This document shows positions 50,735 to 61,439 of a stretch of 61,489 nucleotides of DNA, piece by piece. The notes under the pieces are model-generated. The model worked only from the letters and a program-made list of their open reading frames with translations. It searched no databases and was not told the origin of the DNA. The position numbers were made by a program, and so were the translations under genes. The DNA is from WLND01 sp040398845. GTDB lineage: Bacteria; Actinomycetota; Actinomycetes; S36-B12. Numbering within the stretch: the first letter of the stretch is position 1; every line of letters begins with the position of its first letter. The stretch is taken from contig JBBATH010000020.1 in the NCBI GenBank assembly GCA_040398845.1, positions 1 to 61,489 of the forward strand. The letters run 5' to 3'.

Positions 50735-51850
50735 TCACGGGCGGTGGCGCCGCCGATCCCGATCGACATGCAAGGCGTGCTCCCAAGCGAGTGCTGAGTC
50801 TGGCATCGATACCGCGCCGTCGGGGTTGAAGGCGACCTTGGCGGTGAGTCGGGCAACCGTTGCTAGTGACGAGTCACCGACTCGCGTCGCCAACTTGGCG
50901 GCAACATCAGGCGAGGCCGAGGCGGGCAGCGGGTCAGCGTGGGCGTCGAGGCGCAGGCGCAGGTAGGTCCACGCGCCGATCACGCGCTGCTCGGGGGTGC
51001 CGCGAGATAGGCGCCAACGCAGGGTGCGCCAGTAGACCCACGAGACGATCCGGTGGGCGAGGAGCCACATGAGCATCAGGGCAAAGATGAGGAGAAGGGC
51101 GAAGGTCACGAGGATCACCCAGTCGATGATGGTCAAGAAGTCGGAGTCGACGGGCGCCGCCGGCAGGGACGCGTCGTCAACGACAGGGCCCGTGACCACT
51201 TCAGCGGACGGCGGCGGTTGTTGTGCTCCAGCGATCAAGGGTGCATTGGCGAAGGAGGCACCGGCCCCGGGAATCGTCCAAGGCGTGCCGAGCAATGGCG
51301 AGGCGATGACAAGGGAAACGACCGCGACGAGCCCGGCGCCGGCGATGAGCAGGGCAAAGGGCGCGAGTCGGGCTGGCGCTGCGAGGTCGCGTTTGCGATA
51401 GGGGCCGAGCATCGCGGCAGTCACCACTGCTGCCACGGCCCAGAGTCCAACCCAGGCGCCGGCACTCCCGACCGCGCCGAGGGCGAGGGTCGATCCGAGA
51501 AGGGCGAGCGATGGCGCGAGGAGTAGCAGTGGGTAACGAGTGAAGGCGATGGCGGTCGATGCGGCGGTGAGGCCGCAGGTGAGCACGGTCGCGCGTGCGA
51601 TGGGCCCGGAGGTGGCGCCGCCGTAGGTATCGGCAAGCAAAGCGAATGCGATGGTGAGCGTGACGCCGGCTATGAGGGCGAGCAAGGTTCGGTGCGCCTT
51701 TAGTAGAGCCCGCATGGCGAGGAGTACGAGGAGCGAGCAAGCCGCGGCCCATACGACGACGCCGCGGAAACTGAGGACTTGCGCCAGCATGCCCGAGGAG
51801 ACGATGAGGGTCGGCAGCGGTGCCCAGCCAGCGGAGGCAGCGGGGCGCAT
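50735..51850 (-). CDS. TgpA/DUF4129-like membrane protein without transglutaminase core
   Basis: A 371-residue protein; ATG 51850 shares a base with the DUF58 stop (TGATG). About six hydrophobic spans fill residues 15-200, then an external loop rich in Pro/Ala/Gly (to about 265), one more span (WVILVTFALLLIFALMLMW) and a cytoplasmic tail (VIGAWTYLRLRLDAHADP) that resembles DUF4129. In many actinobacteria MoxR and DUF58 genes precede a TgpA-type protein carrying a Cys-His-Asp transglutaminase domain between the spans; here I see no such domain. Assignment is by position and layout. Confidence 0.6.
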   Translation of the reverse strand: MRPAASAGWAPLPTLIVSSGMLAQVLSFRGVVVWAAACSLLVLLAMRALLKAHRTLLALIAGVTLTIAFALLADTYGGATSGPIARATVLTCGLTAASTAIAFTRYPLLLLAPSLALLGSTLALGAVGSAGAWVGLWAVAAVVTAAMLGPYRKRDLAAPARLAPFALLIAGAGLVAVVSLVIASPLLGTPWTIPGAGASFANAPLIAGAQQPPPSAEVVTGPVVDDASLPAAPVDSDFLTIIDWVILVTFALLLIFALMLMWLLAHRIVSWVYWRTLRWRLSRGTPEQRVIGAWTYLRLRLDAHADPLPASASPDVAAKLATRVGDSSLATVARLTAKVAFNPDGAVSMPDSALAWEHALHVDRDRRRHRP

Positions 51851-52901
51851 CAAGCCCGAACCACTCGGGTCGCAGCAGCGCGCGACCATGCACGTACCCA
51901 TCCGTCCGCGGGGGATGAGCGGCCAGTGATGAGGACGATGCGGCCGGCGCCCTGCTTGCGCAGCAGGGCCCCTATGCGTGAAGGCGCGGCGCAGCCCGCG
52001 GGTCCGCACTCGATGAGGGCCAGCCAATCGATTGCCCGGGAGCGTGAGCGCACCGTGACCTCGATGACCGGGGCATCAAGCCGGGTGGTGGTGAGCACCA
52101 CTCGCTGTTCGGCATTGGCATTTGACCAACACCAGGAAGCTGCCGCATCGACCGCGCGTTCGAAGGCCGCAACATCGAGGTCGTTGAACAATGCGTTGGG
52201 GTTGTTGTAGGAGAGCGGGTCGACGTCGAGGGCGACGAGCAGCGCGGGCACCGTGGTGTCGACATTGCGCCGAACCATGACGGTGCCCGTTCGAGCGGTT
52301 GATCGCCAGTGGATGTGCTTGACCGGGTCGCCAACTGAGTACTTGCGCAGCGACTGGAATTGCTCCGACCCGGAGCGTTCTCCGTGCATCCCATCGGCGG
52401 AAAATGAATCAGGTCGAAGAGCGGGCACAGGCGTGACCCGAGGGATGACGAGCACCGTGGTGGCCTCGCGCTCCGCGAGCAGCCGATAGCGCAGGCCGAA
52501 CGGGTCGGCGAACTCAAGGCGGTTAGGGCCAGCAGGAATGAGACCGCGACGGCGAGTGTCGACCGGCCAGGTCATCAGCGCGTCCTCCGCGTCGACGACA
52601 GGGTGAGGACCGTCCGCTCCCGCCGCAGAAAGCCAGCGCGTAGAACCGCGAGCCGAGATGGCGATCGTGAGCGCAGCATCGTCATCGCGAACGACCCGAG
52701 TCGGCACCGACATGTCGCTCCATGAAACAGCGCGGGGCGATTGAACTGCCAATAGCACGAGCACCGGCAGGGACAAAAGACCCGCCCCGACGGCCACCAG
52801 TTCGGCCCACCCAAGCATCGCCCCCAGCGCGGTGCCGAGCGACCCGAGAAGCGCGAGCCCCCATGCCCGCGAGGTCAATGAGGCAAGCGAAGTAAGTGAG
52901 C

Positions 52902-52905
<4 letters not shown>
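51850..52905 (-). CDS. DUF58 domain protein
   Basis: A 351-residue protein with a hydrophobic N-terminal pair of spans (about residues 15-55) and a DUF58/vWA-like domain. QSLRKYSVGDPVKHIHWRST is the DUF58 signature; a VALDVDP segment after it sits where the metal site would be, in degenerate form. GTG start overlaps the MoxR stop (GTGA). It should act with the MoxR ATPase as a chaperone-like module for an envelope protein. Confidence 0.85.
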
Positions 52906-53873
<968 letters not shown>

Positions 53874-53879
53874 GCGGAC

Positions 53880-53885
53880 ATGATA
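53880..53885 (-). promoter_or_regulatory. -10 box of a leaderless moxR mRNA
   Basis: On the minus strand TATCAT ends six bases before the ATG at 53873, without a ribosome-binding site. Confidence 0.45.
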
Positions 53886-53887
53886 CG

Positions 53888-53901
53888 TTGCGTCAACGCA
53901 A
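53888..53901. promoter_or_regulatory. TTGCGT-CA-ACGCAA palindrome at the moxR promoter
   Basis: A perfect 6+6 inverted repeat with a two-base spacer lies just upstream of the moxR -10 and 38 bases before the divergent glycan gene start, so a protein bound here could affect both. Confidence 0.4.
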
Positions 53902-53938
53902 TCAAGAGCCAGTAGGACGAAGCCGGGGGGCAACGAAC

Positions 53939-56248
53939 GTGACAGCGCTAGAGGATCGGCAGTCGGCACTCGACGTCGATTGGTGCGTTGCCGGTCATGG
54001 CGATGAGCTCGCCCGGCTACGCCAGCGCGTCGAGGACCTCGAGTTCACGGTGGGCGAGTACCGCGGCCAGATGAGCCAGATCTTCGGCAGTGCATCTTGG
54101 AAGCTCACGAGCCCGGTGCGCATCACCGCCGCCCGCTACCGCACGGCGAAGATCCGGGCCAAGCGTGCGGCGAAGCGGATCAAGAACGGCAAGCCGAACC
54201 GCGACGACCACAAGGTGCTCACCGCCGGCCTATTCATGCCCGAACTGAGCGATCTTCCCGAGACCAGCCCGCTGCGCCAGAAGATCGACGTCAACACGCT
54301 CAAAAGACCAGCAGAGGCAGACGGCCCGCTCCACCGCCCCGTGGGCGACCCGACCGTCCTCGTCGTGGCCCATGTTCACTACCCGGAGCTTTGGGGCGAT
54401 ATCGACGACCGGCTCAGCCGCATGCCCTGCGCGTTCGACCTCATCGTCACCGTCACCGAGGGCACAGCAGAGCAGGCGATCCCGGTGATCATGCGCAAGC
54501 ACCCGAGGGCACGTATCGAGCTCGTCGCGAACAAGGGGCGCGACTGGGCGCCGATGGTCATGCTCGCCAACCGCGGCCTACTCTCGGGCTACGACGCGAT
54601 CGCGAAGGTTCATACGAAGAAGAGCGAGCACCGCATCGACGGCGACGGCTGGCGCATCGCCCTGCTCGACGGCATCCTCGAGAGCCCCGAGCAGATCCAG
54701 CGGATCATCGACCTGCTCCAGGAAGACCGGAGCGTCGGCCTGGTCGTTCCGACGGGGCACGTCGCGGGCACTGAGCACTGGGGCAGCAACCAGGGCATCA
54801 TCGAGGCCCTTGCCTATCGCCTGCCGATGGCGTTCGACCCCGACGATCGGCGCTTCCCGGCCGGGAGCATGTTCTGGTGCCGGCCATGGCTGCTCGAGCG
54901 GATAGCCGACCTCGATATCGGCGACGAGCACTTCGAGCCCGAGGCCGGCCAGTACGACGCCACCACCGCTCACGCACTCGAGCGCCTCATGGGGATCTAC
55001 AGCACGGTCGGCGGCATGGACATCGTCGAGGCAATGGACGTGAAGCAGCGGCTCACGGCCTACCGCAAGAACCCTCAAATACGGCCAAATATCTACGCCT
55101 TCTACCTGCCCCAGTACCACCAGTGCCCGGAGAACGATGAGTTCTGGGGCGAGGGCTTCACCGACTGGGACAACGTCAAGAAGGCCAAGCCGCTCTTCGA
55201 GGGCCACCGCCAGCCGATCCTGCCGAGCGACGAGGTTGGCTTCTACGACCTCAAGGACCCCGAGGTCCTAAGAAAGCAAGCAATGATGGCCAAGGACCAC
55301 GGCATCGACGGCTTCGTCTTCCACCACTACTGGTTCGACGGCAAGAAGGTCCTCGACACCCCGATCAACAACTGGCTTGCCGACCCCACCATCGACCTGC
55401 CGCTCGCCATCTGCTGGGCGAACGAGCCATGGACCAGGAGATGGGACGGACTAGACCAAGACGTGATCATCCCGCAGACCTACGGCGAGGACTGGGCCAA
55501 CAGATTCTGGGACGACATCGCGCCATTCCTCAACGACCCCCGCTACATCAGGGTCAACGGCGCACCGATGCTCGTCATCTACCGACTCGGGGAGATCCCC
55601 AATGCCATCGATGCCATCGACGTGTGGCGAAAGCGCGCAGCAGATGATGGCCACAACGCACTTCGCCTTCTCGCCGTCGTACCAACACGGGAGATCGAAG
55701 ACTTGCCACCCGAAGTCGCTCAGGCAATAGACGGACTTGTCGGCTTTCCGCCTGGCTCCAACGTTCGACTCGAGAGCTTCGTAGGACACCTGGATACGAA
55801 CGCACAACTCACAGGCGACTTCATGTCTTACCAGGCCGCAACATTGCCTTTGATTGGCTTCGGGCGGGGTGAACTCCTGCACGACTCGGGGCTCATGCCA
55901 GGTTGGGACAATACAGCTCGGCGCGGTGCGAGGGCCTATGGCTTTATCGGATCGAACCCGGTCACTTGGCGCGATTCAGTCTCAAGGAAATCTCGAGAAC
56001 GAAACTCGACGCAACACGACATGCTTGTCATCAACGCCTGGAATGAATGGGCAGAAGGTGCGGTCCTGGAGGGCAGCAGTCGGTTCAGGAGAGGCATGTT
56101 GGCCTCGATGACAGACGCGGTCCGTGTCATGTTCAGTCAGAGTTCGACCTCTGTTTTGTGGCGAGGCACCCTTTCAGCGGGGAATGACCGCGCCTTGAGC
56201 GGGGGACCCGGCCCGGGCACTTCACCACAAGCAGGGGAATTGCTGTGA
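53939..56248 (+). CDS. RgpF-WbsX two-domain glycan synthesis protein
   Basis: A 769-residue protein; GTG at 53939 with GGGGGG upstream. A short coiled coil (about residues 15-45) is followed by a rhamnan-synthesis F (RgpF) domain at about 135-370 (VVAHVHYPELW, KGRDWAPMVM, KVHTKKSEH) and a WbsX/GH99-like domain at about 380-715 (YAFYLPQYHQCPENDEFWGE, HYWFDGK, NAWNEWAEGAVLEG). Both domains occur in enzymes that assemble rhamnose-containing O-antigen or wall polysaccharides. No membrane span. It opens the glycan cluster, divergent from moxR. Whether it transfers or trims sugars is not clear. Confidence 0.85.
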   Translation: MTALEDRQSALDVDWCVAGHGDELARLRQRVEDLEFTVGEYRGQMSQIFGSASWKLTSPVRITAARYRTAKIRAKRAAKRIKNGKPNRDDHKVLTAGLFMPELSDLPETSPLRQKIDVNTLKRPAEADGPLHRPVGDPTVLVVAHVHYPELWGDIDDRLSRMPCAFDLIVTVTEGTAEQAIPVIMRKHPRARIELVANKGRDWAPMVMLANRGLLSGYDAIAKVHTKKSEHRIDGDGWRIALLDGILESPEQIQRIIDLLQEDRSVGLVVPTGHVAGTEHWGSNQGIIEALAYRLPMAFDPDDRRFPAGSMFWCRPWLLERIADLDIGDEHFEPEAGQYDATTAHALERLMGIYSTVGGMDIVEAMDVKQRLTAYRKNPQIRPNIYAFYLPQYHQCPENDEFWGEGFTDWDNVKKAKPLFEGHRQPILPSDEVGFYDLKDPEVLRKQAMMAKDHGIDGFVFHHYWFDGKKVLDTPINNWLADPTIDLPLAICWANEPWTRRWDGLDQDVIIPQTYGEDWANRFWDDIAPFLNDPRYIRVNGAPMLVIYRLGEIPNAIDAIDVWRKRAADDGHNALRLLAVVPTREIEDLPPEVAQAIDGLVGFPPGSNVRLESFVGHLDTNAQLTGDFMSYQAATLPLIGFGRGELLHDSGLMPGWDNTARRGARAYGFIGSNPVTWRDSVSRKSRERNSTQHDMLVINAWNEWAEGAVLEGSSRFRRGMLASMTDAVRVMFSQSSTSVLWRGTLSAGNDRALSGGPGPGTSPQAGELL

Positions 56249-56357
56249 ATCACCAAGATTGGGGCGGTAGCCAATGGGCGCTGCGGACCGCGTCAACGTC
56301 AGCAGCACCAGAGCCATCGGGCCGACCTACTGGCGGTCGAGGGAAGGAGAATCGGGG

Positions 56358-57185
56358 ATGACAGCAACGTCGACCCGAGTGGTGATTGAGGCCCTACACC
56401 GCGGTTTGCTGGGACGCGAACCCGACGCAGTTGGCCTCGCCTTCTGGACGCAGGTCGCAGACAGTATGGGAATCGGCGAGGTGGTAACGAGCTTTGTCTC
56501 CTCGGAGGAAGCTCTGGACGCATCAGTCGCCCGCAGCAGGGTGCGCGATCCCAGACATCCATGGTCATTTTCGCAACATGCAGAGGTAGAACGTTTTCTT
56601 CACCTTGTGTGTTCCTCCGCCCTCCCGAACTTGTTCGCAGTCGACGTGGGTGCGGCAGACGTTCGAATCTCCAACACGGTCGATCTTGTTGGCACCTTGG
56701 GATGGCAAGGCGTCATGATCGAAGCGAATCCTGTTTTGGCCGACAGGCTGAAGGCGGCGCTGGCTGGTTGTCAGGTCACCGTCGTCAACTGTGCCATCGG
56801 AACCTATGAAGGTCCTGCACCGCTGTTCCTCGGGATCAACGACCACATTTCCTCGTTGCTCCGGCAGAGCACAGCCTCTTGGGGTGAGGTTCGTGGTTCT
56901 GTCGAGGTCGAAGTGAGGCGACTGCCCAAATTGCTGGATGAGATCGGAGCCCCGCTCGACTTCGCACTACTTTCAATAGATATCGAGGGTCTTGACTTCG
57001 AGGTCCTAAATGACCTGGTGGACACCAGCGACTACCGGCCACACTGGATCATTGCCGAATGGGGACCTGAGTGGGAAATCGCCTCAATGCGGGATCCGCG
57101 GTTCGGGGATGTGGCGAAAGAGCAGTACGTGATGGTGGCGCGCGATTCCGGCAACGTGTTTTTGAGGCGCCGAGGCGCAATCTGA
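56358..57185 (+). CDS. DUF4214-FkbM methyltransferase
   Basis: A 275-residue protein; the ATG at 56358 has AAGGAG upstream. Residues about 8-50 (ALHRGLLGREPDAVGLAFW) match the DUF4214 type repeat seen in secreted and glycan-linked proteins; residues about 95-250 are an FkbM-like SAM methyltransferase (FAVDVGAADVRISN, MIEANPVLADRL, LLSIDIEGLDFEVL). It probably O-methylates a sugar of the surface polymer. The GAADVR stretch differs from the usual G-N-G motif I. Confidence 0.8.
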   Translation: MTATSTRVVIEALHRGLLGREPDAVGLAFWTQVADSMGIGEVVTSFVSSEEALDASVARSRVRDPRHPWSFSQHAEVERFLHLVCSSALPNLFAVDVGAADVRISNTVDLVGTLGWQGVMIEANPVLADRLKAALAGCQVTVVNCAIGTYEGPAPLFLGINDHISSLLRQSTASWGEVRGSVEVEVRRLPKLLDEIGAPLDFALLSIDIEGLDFEVLNDLVDTSDYRPHWIIAEWGPEWEIASMRDPRFGDVAKEQYVMVARDSGNVFLRRRGAI

Positions 57186-57276
57186 TGCGGTCACGCGCCG
57201 ACGAACAAATACCTACAAGCCGACGGCGTAATGCAGTGACCAAGTTGGCGGCGGTCGAGGATAGCGACGTGGAACG

Positions 57277-59499
57277 GTGAAGAAGTTCTTTGCAGATTTG
57301 CGTCAAGAAGTACGGCGCCCGAGACCGTCGGGTGGTGAGCCCTGCCCGACCGGCGGCTTCGACCGGGTCCATGACGGTCTGGTTTCCGGCTGGCTGGTGT
57401 GTCCAGCCTGCAACACCCCACCCAGCCTGTTACCCGCCCTTCTGCTGGACGGTCAGCGAGTTGCCGCGACCGCTACCCAGCGCGGCGATGTCCCCGGCGG
57501 GATCGGCTTTCTGGTCCGATTCTCACCCACGGGCAGCACTCCGCCTCGAATCCGGGTCCAGTGCCCGGCCCACCGCGACAACGGACTGGAAATCACGGCT
57601 GATCCGGTCGGCTGGCAGGTGCCGGTGCTCGGGGCCATCGAGAGTATCTCGTGGCCGATAGTCACTGGTTGGCTCGCAATCTTTGGGCTTGGTGCTGCGC
57701 CCGTCGAGCTAGAGGTCGATGGTCGCGGGGCCGTCGCGATCCGCGGCACCGTGGCCCGCCCAGACGTTCAGTCCTATCTCGGTGTTGAAGGCGTCGCCGG
57801 GTTCCAAATCGATCTCGGTGCCGAGTTGGCATTCGCGGTCCCCGACGACATACCCATCCGTCTGTTTGGAGGTCGGGCCCTGCTCGCAGACGGGGTGATG
57901 AGAGGGTCACCCATCGGAGCGGAATATACCGGTTGCCTGCCACCGCCCGGCGGCACGGCGCTGTCACCAACGGATGTCGTAGTTCTCAGTCGCCGCTTTA
58001 CCGAGACCGAAATCGACATCCATACCAACGACTGGCGGGCCCTCGTTACCCGTCTGGGGCAGGTGACCCTCACCGACGAGTCGCATCAGTGGGCTGACTT
58101 CATGGCCCACAGCGGATGTACCCCGCAGCAGGTTGCCGCTGCCTCGATCCTTCGAGACATCCGTTCCCTCGGTGTCACTGCGCTTAACCCCCTGCCGGCC
58201 TCGCTCAACACTGTGCCCCGTGACCGCGAGAGGTTGCTTACCCCACTCTCACCAACTGCTAATCCAGCGACCCGCGACCACCCGAAGGTCGCCCTCCATG
58301 GCTCCGCGTTGGTCTGGTCATCTTCGGCGCCGATCGAGACGAAAGTAGCCGTAGCCGGCCTGGTGGGCCATAAGTCCGGCCTAGGCCACAGTGCGAGCAA
58401 CTCCCTACGGATCCTTGACGCCGCCGGCATTCACGCCTGTGCAGCTCCGCTGTTCCCCGCGCCAGGCGGGTGGAATGCCCGACTTGGTGCCACACGGGAA
58501 GCTGCCCTCGCCTTGCGCGATCACACGGTCTTGCTCCACATGACAATCGATCGAGTGATCCCTACCCTGACTGGGCAACCGGCGCTCATGGCCACCGACC
58601 GGCTCATCGGCTACTTTTTTTGGGAAACGGAAACGGTCCCGCAGCGATTTCATCGAGTCCTGAACCTGATGGATGAGATTTGGTGCGCGACGGAGTTTGT
58701 CGCCGGGGCGTTTCGGGCGGTGACCAACACGCCCGTCAACGTCACTAGGCAGGTGGTTGACGTCAGCAATGCGCAGCCTGTTTACCGCCGGGACCTAGGC
58801 ATTCAGGACGAGGCCTTCGTGGTGCACTGCTCTTTCGACGCGAACTCGACAGTCGTCCGAAAGAACCCCAACGGCGCGATTGACGCGTTCAAGCACGCCT
58901 TTGGCGCTGATCCGTCAGCAGTGCTCCTGCTAAAGATACGCAACATGGCCCAGGTGGCGGGCTTAGCCCGCTCCGGAGACGAACACGCCCTCGGATTGCT
59001 TCAGCGGTTGGTGGAGCACCCGGACATTCGCGTGATTACGGAAGAAGGACCGTATGGGTACGCGCTTGGCCTAATCCAGTTAGCCGACTGCTACCTAAGC
59101 TTGCACCGCTCGGAAGGATTCGGATACGGAGTTGCGGAGGCTATGGCGCTCGGCACCCCGGTCGTCACCACCGCATACTCCGGCACGATGGATCTCACCG
59201 ACGACCGGACCGCTTGGCTGGTTCCTTACTCAACGCGCGGCATCCTGCCGGGGGAGTACTTCTTTTGGGAGCCGGACATGGTTTGGGCGGACCCGGATAT
59301 CTCAGCAGCCGCAGAAGCGCTGCAACGCATTCGGGGCGGTGATCAGGTTCAGTCCCGCGTCAACGCGGCACGTGCGCGCGTGGACCATTTCGCTTCCAGC
59401 GCAGCATTAAGCGAACGATATCGCTGCATTTTGCAAGATGGTGACATCGACAGCTTAACGGGCGACACGCAATGGATTTCAGAAGAGATGATGGGTTAG
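57277..59499 (+). CDS. Glycosyltransferase with two N-terminal beta modules
   Basis: A 740-residue protein; GTG at 57277. The N terminus holds two related segments of about 80 residues (about 25-100 and 120-200), both reading VSGWL/VTGWL, then a leucine-rich strand, a DG, an R-x-D-V and GF. The rest is a GT-B glycosyltransferase: GYFFWETETVP and HRSEGFGYGVAEAMALGTPV (donor site with catalytic Glu) in the second half. It would add a sugar to the surface polymer; the N-terminal modules may bind glycan or a partner. Donor and acceptor unknown. No membrane span. Confidence 0.8.
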   Translation: MKKFFADLRQEVRRPRPSGGEPCPTGGFDRVHDGLVSGWLVCPACNTPPSLLPALLLDGQRVAATATQRGDVPGGIGFLVRFSPTGSTPPRIRVQCPAHRDNGLEITADPVGWQVPVLGAIESISWPIVTGWLAIFGLGAAPVELEVDGRGAVAIRGTVARPDVQSYLGVEGVAGFQIDLGAELAFAVPDDIPIRLFGGRALLADGVMRGSPIGAEYTGCLPPPGGTALSPTDVVVLSRRFTETEIDIHTNDWRALVTRLGQVTLTDESHQWADFMAHSGCTPQQVAAASILRDIRSLGVTALNPLPASLNTVPRDRERLLTPLSPTANPATRDHPKVALHGSALVWSSSAPIETKVAVAGLVGHKSGLGHSASNSLRILDAAGIHACAAPLFPAPGGWNARLGATREAALALRDHTVLLHMTIDRVIPTLTGQPALMATDRLIGYFFWETETVPQRFHRVLNLMDEIWCATEFVAGAFRAVTNTPVNVTRQVVDVSNAQPVYRRDLGIQDEAFVVHCSFDANSTVVRKNPNGAIDAFKHAFGADPSAVLLLKIRNMAQVAGLARSGDEHALGLLQRLVEHPDIRVITEEGPYGYALGLIQLADCYLSLHRSEGFGYGVAEAMALGTPVVTTAYSGTMDLTDDRTAWLVPYSTRGILPGEYFFWEPDMVWADPDISAAAEALQRIRGGDQVQSRVNAARARVDHFASSAALSERYRCILQDGDIDSLTGDTQWISEEMMG

Positions 59500-59556
59500 T
59501 GAACGGTCGTCAACTGGCTAATTCATCTCTGTTGAGCGGAGAAAGGGGTTCACATT

Positions 59557-60819
59557 TTGAATGAGAGTCTGCGAGGAACCGGAACACCGCGTTTGGCAGT
59601 AAGCAGTGTTGCCAACGTCAAGCGAGTCAATTGGGGTGCCGCTCACTACTCCTACGGCCTAGCAAGGAGCAAGTTTACCTCCATGTTCACCCAAATGGGC
59701 CTGGCATGGGAGGGCGTTGCGATGCCTGAGGGGTTAGATCGTGAGACCGTGAGGTCACGTGGTTGGACCCACCATGTCTCGTTTTCCCCGCCGGATTTCT
59801 TGAGGCTAGTTCCAGATACGTCGAACATTCTGGCTTTTGCCTGGGAGTTTGATCGCCTTCCCGAACTCTCGCTTGAACAGCGTGCCGCTGGCGAAATGAG
59901 TTATCGCGGTTGGTTAGAGCTCGCGCACGGAATTTGGACACCATCCCGATACGCGTGTCAGATCCTGCAAAGCGAGGGTATCGGCGAAGTCCAATGCGTC
60001 CCGGCTCCCATAGACACTGATTTTTGGAGTTCCGACGATGAAGGGGTTGGTTCTATCGGCGATGAAGATCATGCTCTGCTTGGGGTTCTGTGCCAGAGAC
60101 TGCAGATCAGAGGTGGGCCATTCATTCTGGAACCAGAGGAGTGCCAGATCCCACTCACGAGCATCCTCAGAGAAAGAAATCCGCGCTTGACTTTCTTATA
60201 TGTGGCTAATCCCAATGATTGCCGAAAGAACCTTGAAAACACTATCCAAGCGTTCCAAGCGTTCCACGAGCAATTTCCAGACAGCTTACTCATACTGAAA
60301 TTGACCACTCAGCAGTCATATCGGGAAGTTCGTCAGGTGTCGTTTCGACGAGATATGAGCCAGACAATGAAGTTTGACAGTAGGGGTATTTATTGTGTGA
60401 CCGAATCATTGAGCCTGCGAGCCTTCAAGAAACTGATGCAGGCATGTGACAACTACCTATCGCCATCTCGAGCGGAAGGGCAGAACCTTCCGCTCTTGGA
60501 AGCGATGTCACTTCAGCGCCTAGTTCTCTCGCCCGATCACACGGCCATGTCCGACTACATTGATCGGGGAAACGCGATTGTCCTTGAATCGAGGCTCGCG
60601 GAGGTCGATCAACGCACTCACCACTCGAGCCAATTCTGGGGCTTGAAATGGTATGAAGTCGATAGCCGTGCGATCTACGACGGGCTGCTAACTGCTGCGC
60701 GTCTTGATGACATGAAACTCAACGCTTTGACTTCTAATGCCTCGGCCACTGCGGCAGATGGGTATTCCAACGCGGCTGTGGCAAGAATGACTGACCGATT
60801 GTTGGGGTGTGCATCGTGA
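59557..60819 (+). CDS. GT-B glycosyltransferase
   Basis: A 420-residue enzyme. TTG at 59557 is the best start, since GGAGAAAGGGG lies eight bases upstream; an ATG nearby is out of frame. LAFAWEFDRLPELS and GIWTPSRYACQIL are in the acceptor half; FLYVANPNDCRKNLENTIQA and LSPSRAEGQNLPLLEAMSL (donor motif EGQNLPLLE) in the second. The region is clearly AT-richer than the genes to the left, with stretches near 43 percent GC, which suggests acquisition from another source. Confidence 0.82.
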   Translation: MNESLRGTGTPRLAVSSVANVKRVNWGAAHYSYGLARSKFTSMFTQMGLAWEGVAMPEGLDRETVRSRGWTHHVSFSPPDFLRLVPDTSNILAFAWEFDRLPELSLEQRAAGEMSYRGWLELAHGIWTPSRYACQILQSEGIGEVQCVPAPIDTDFWSSDDEGVGSIGDEDHALLGVLCQRLQIRGGPFILEPEECQIPLTSILRERNPRLTFLYVANPNDCRKNLENTIQAFQAFHEQFPDSLLILKLTTQQSYREVRQVSFRRDMSQTMKFDSRGIYCVTESLSLRAFKKLMQACDNYLSPSRAEGQNLPLLEAMSLQRLVLSPDHTAMSDYIDRGNAIVLESRLAEVDQRTHHSSQFWGLKWYEVDSRAIYDGLLTAARLDDMKLNALTSNASATAADGYSNAAVARMTDRLLGCAS

Positions 60820-61439
60820 GGACCACCGTTTTTGTAGATGTGGCTCCACTACAGGAAAGGGTGTACAGCGGCATCCCATCAGTCGTTGCAGATATCGCCG
60901 GACTGGCCATGACCCGGTCAGACGTGGCCTTTGTCGTCGGCGACGCCGTGGTTCCCTCTGAGGTGGTTCGAGACTGTATTGCCGAGAATTCCGGTTGGCC
61001 GCTTCAGGCGGCTGCATTGCTGGCGGATCCATGGGGAAGCGCCCTGGCCCTGGCCGTAGCGTCCGAGCGAAGTGTCGCTGTTTACGCGAACTTGCCTGGA
61101 AGGCTGCATGCACGAGCGAAGTTGCAAGTTGCTTATGACCTGGTCCCACTGCTCTTGCCGGATCATACGGAACCCTCAACTAGAGGCGCCTACAACCTTG
61201 CATTTCGAGGTGACTTCACGCAAGCAGATCACATCGTGGCAATATCGAATGCGACACGACTGGGGCTAATCGGCTACTTACGGGTGGCGTCGGATCGGAT
61301 CTCCGTCTGCAGTCCGACCGTAGGTGTTCCCGCGCCCGCGAGCGTAGATCTACAGTTGTCGCGGAAGTTGGGATTAGTCATTGGCACGGTAGAGCCACGG
61401 AAAAATATCGAACTGCTGCTCGAACTGCTTCGGACTTAG
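60816..61439 (+). CDS. Glycosyltransferase, C-terminally truncated
   Basis: 207 residues from GTG 60816, overlapping the previous stop (GTGA). The N-terminal half of a GT-B fold is present (YSGIPSVVADIAGLA, YDLVPLLLPDHT, SNATRLGLIGYL), and the linker into the donor domain (GLVIGTVEPRKNIELLLELL) is reached before a TAG stop. Family members run to about 370-400 residues, so most of the donor domain is missing. The following 50 bases contain stops in all frames. It may be a pseudogene or cut by an event beyond the window. Confidence 0.7.
   Translation: MRTTVFVDVAPLQERVYSGIPSVVADIAGLAMTRSDVAFVVGDAVVPSEVVRDCIAENSGWPLQAAALLADPWGSALALAVASERSVAVYANLPGRLHARAKLQVAYDLVPLLLPDHTEPSTRGAYNLAFRGDFTQADHIVAISNATRLGLIGYLRVASDRISVCSPTVGVPAPASVDLQLSRKLGLVIGTVEPRKNIELLLELLRT

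Noticed and set aside
51851..52027. N-terminal extension of the DUF4129-like protein
   Set aside because: Arg/His/Pro-rich shadow of the DUF58 gene end; the TGATG-coupled ATG at 51850 is better.
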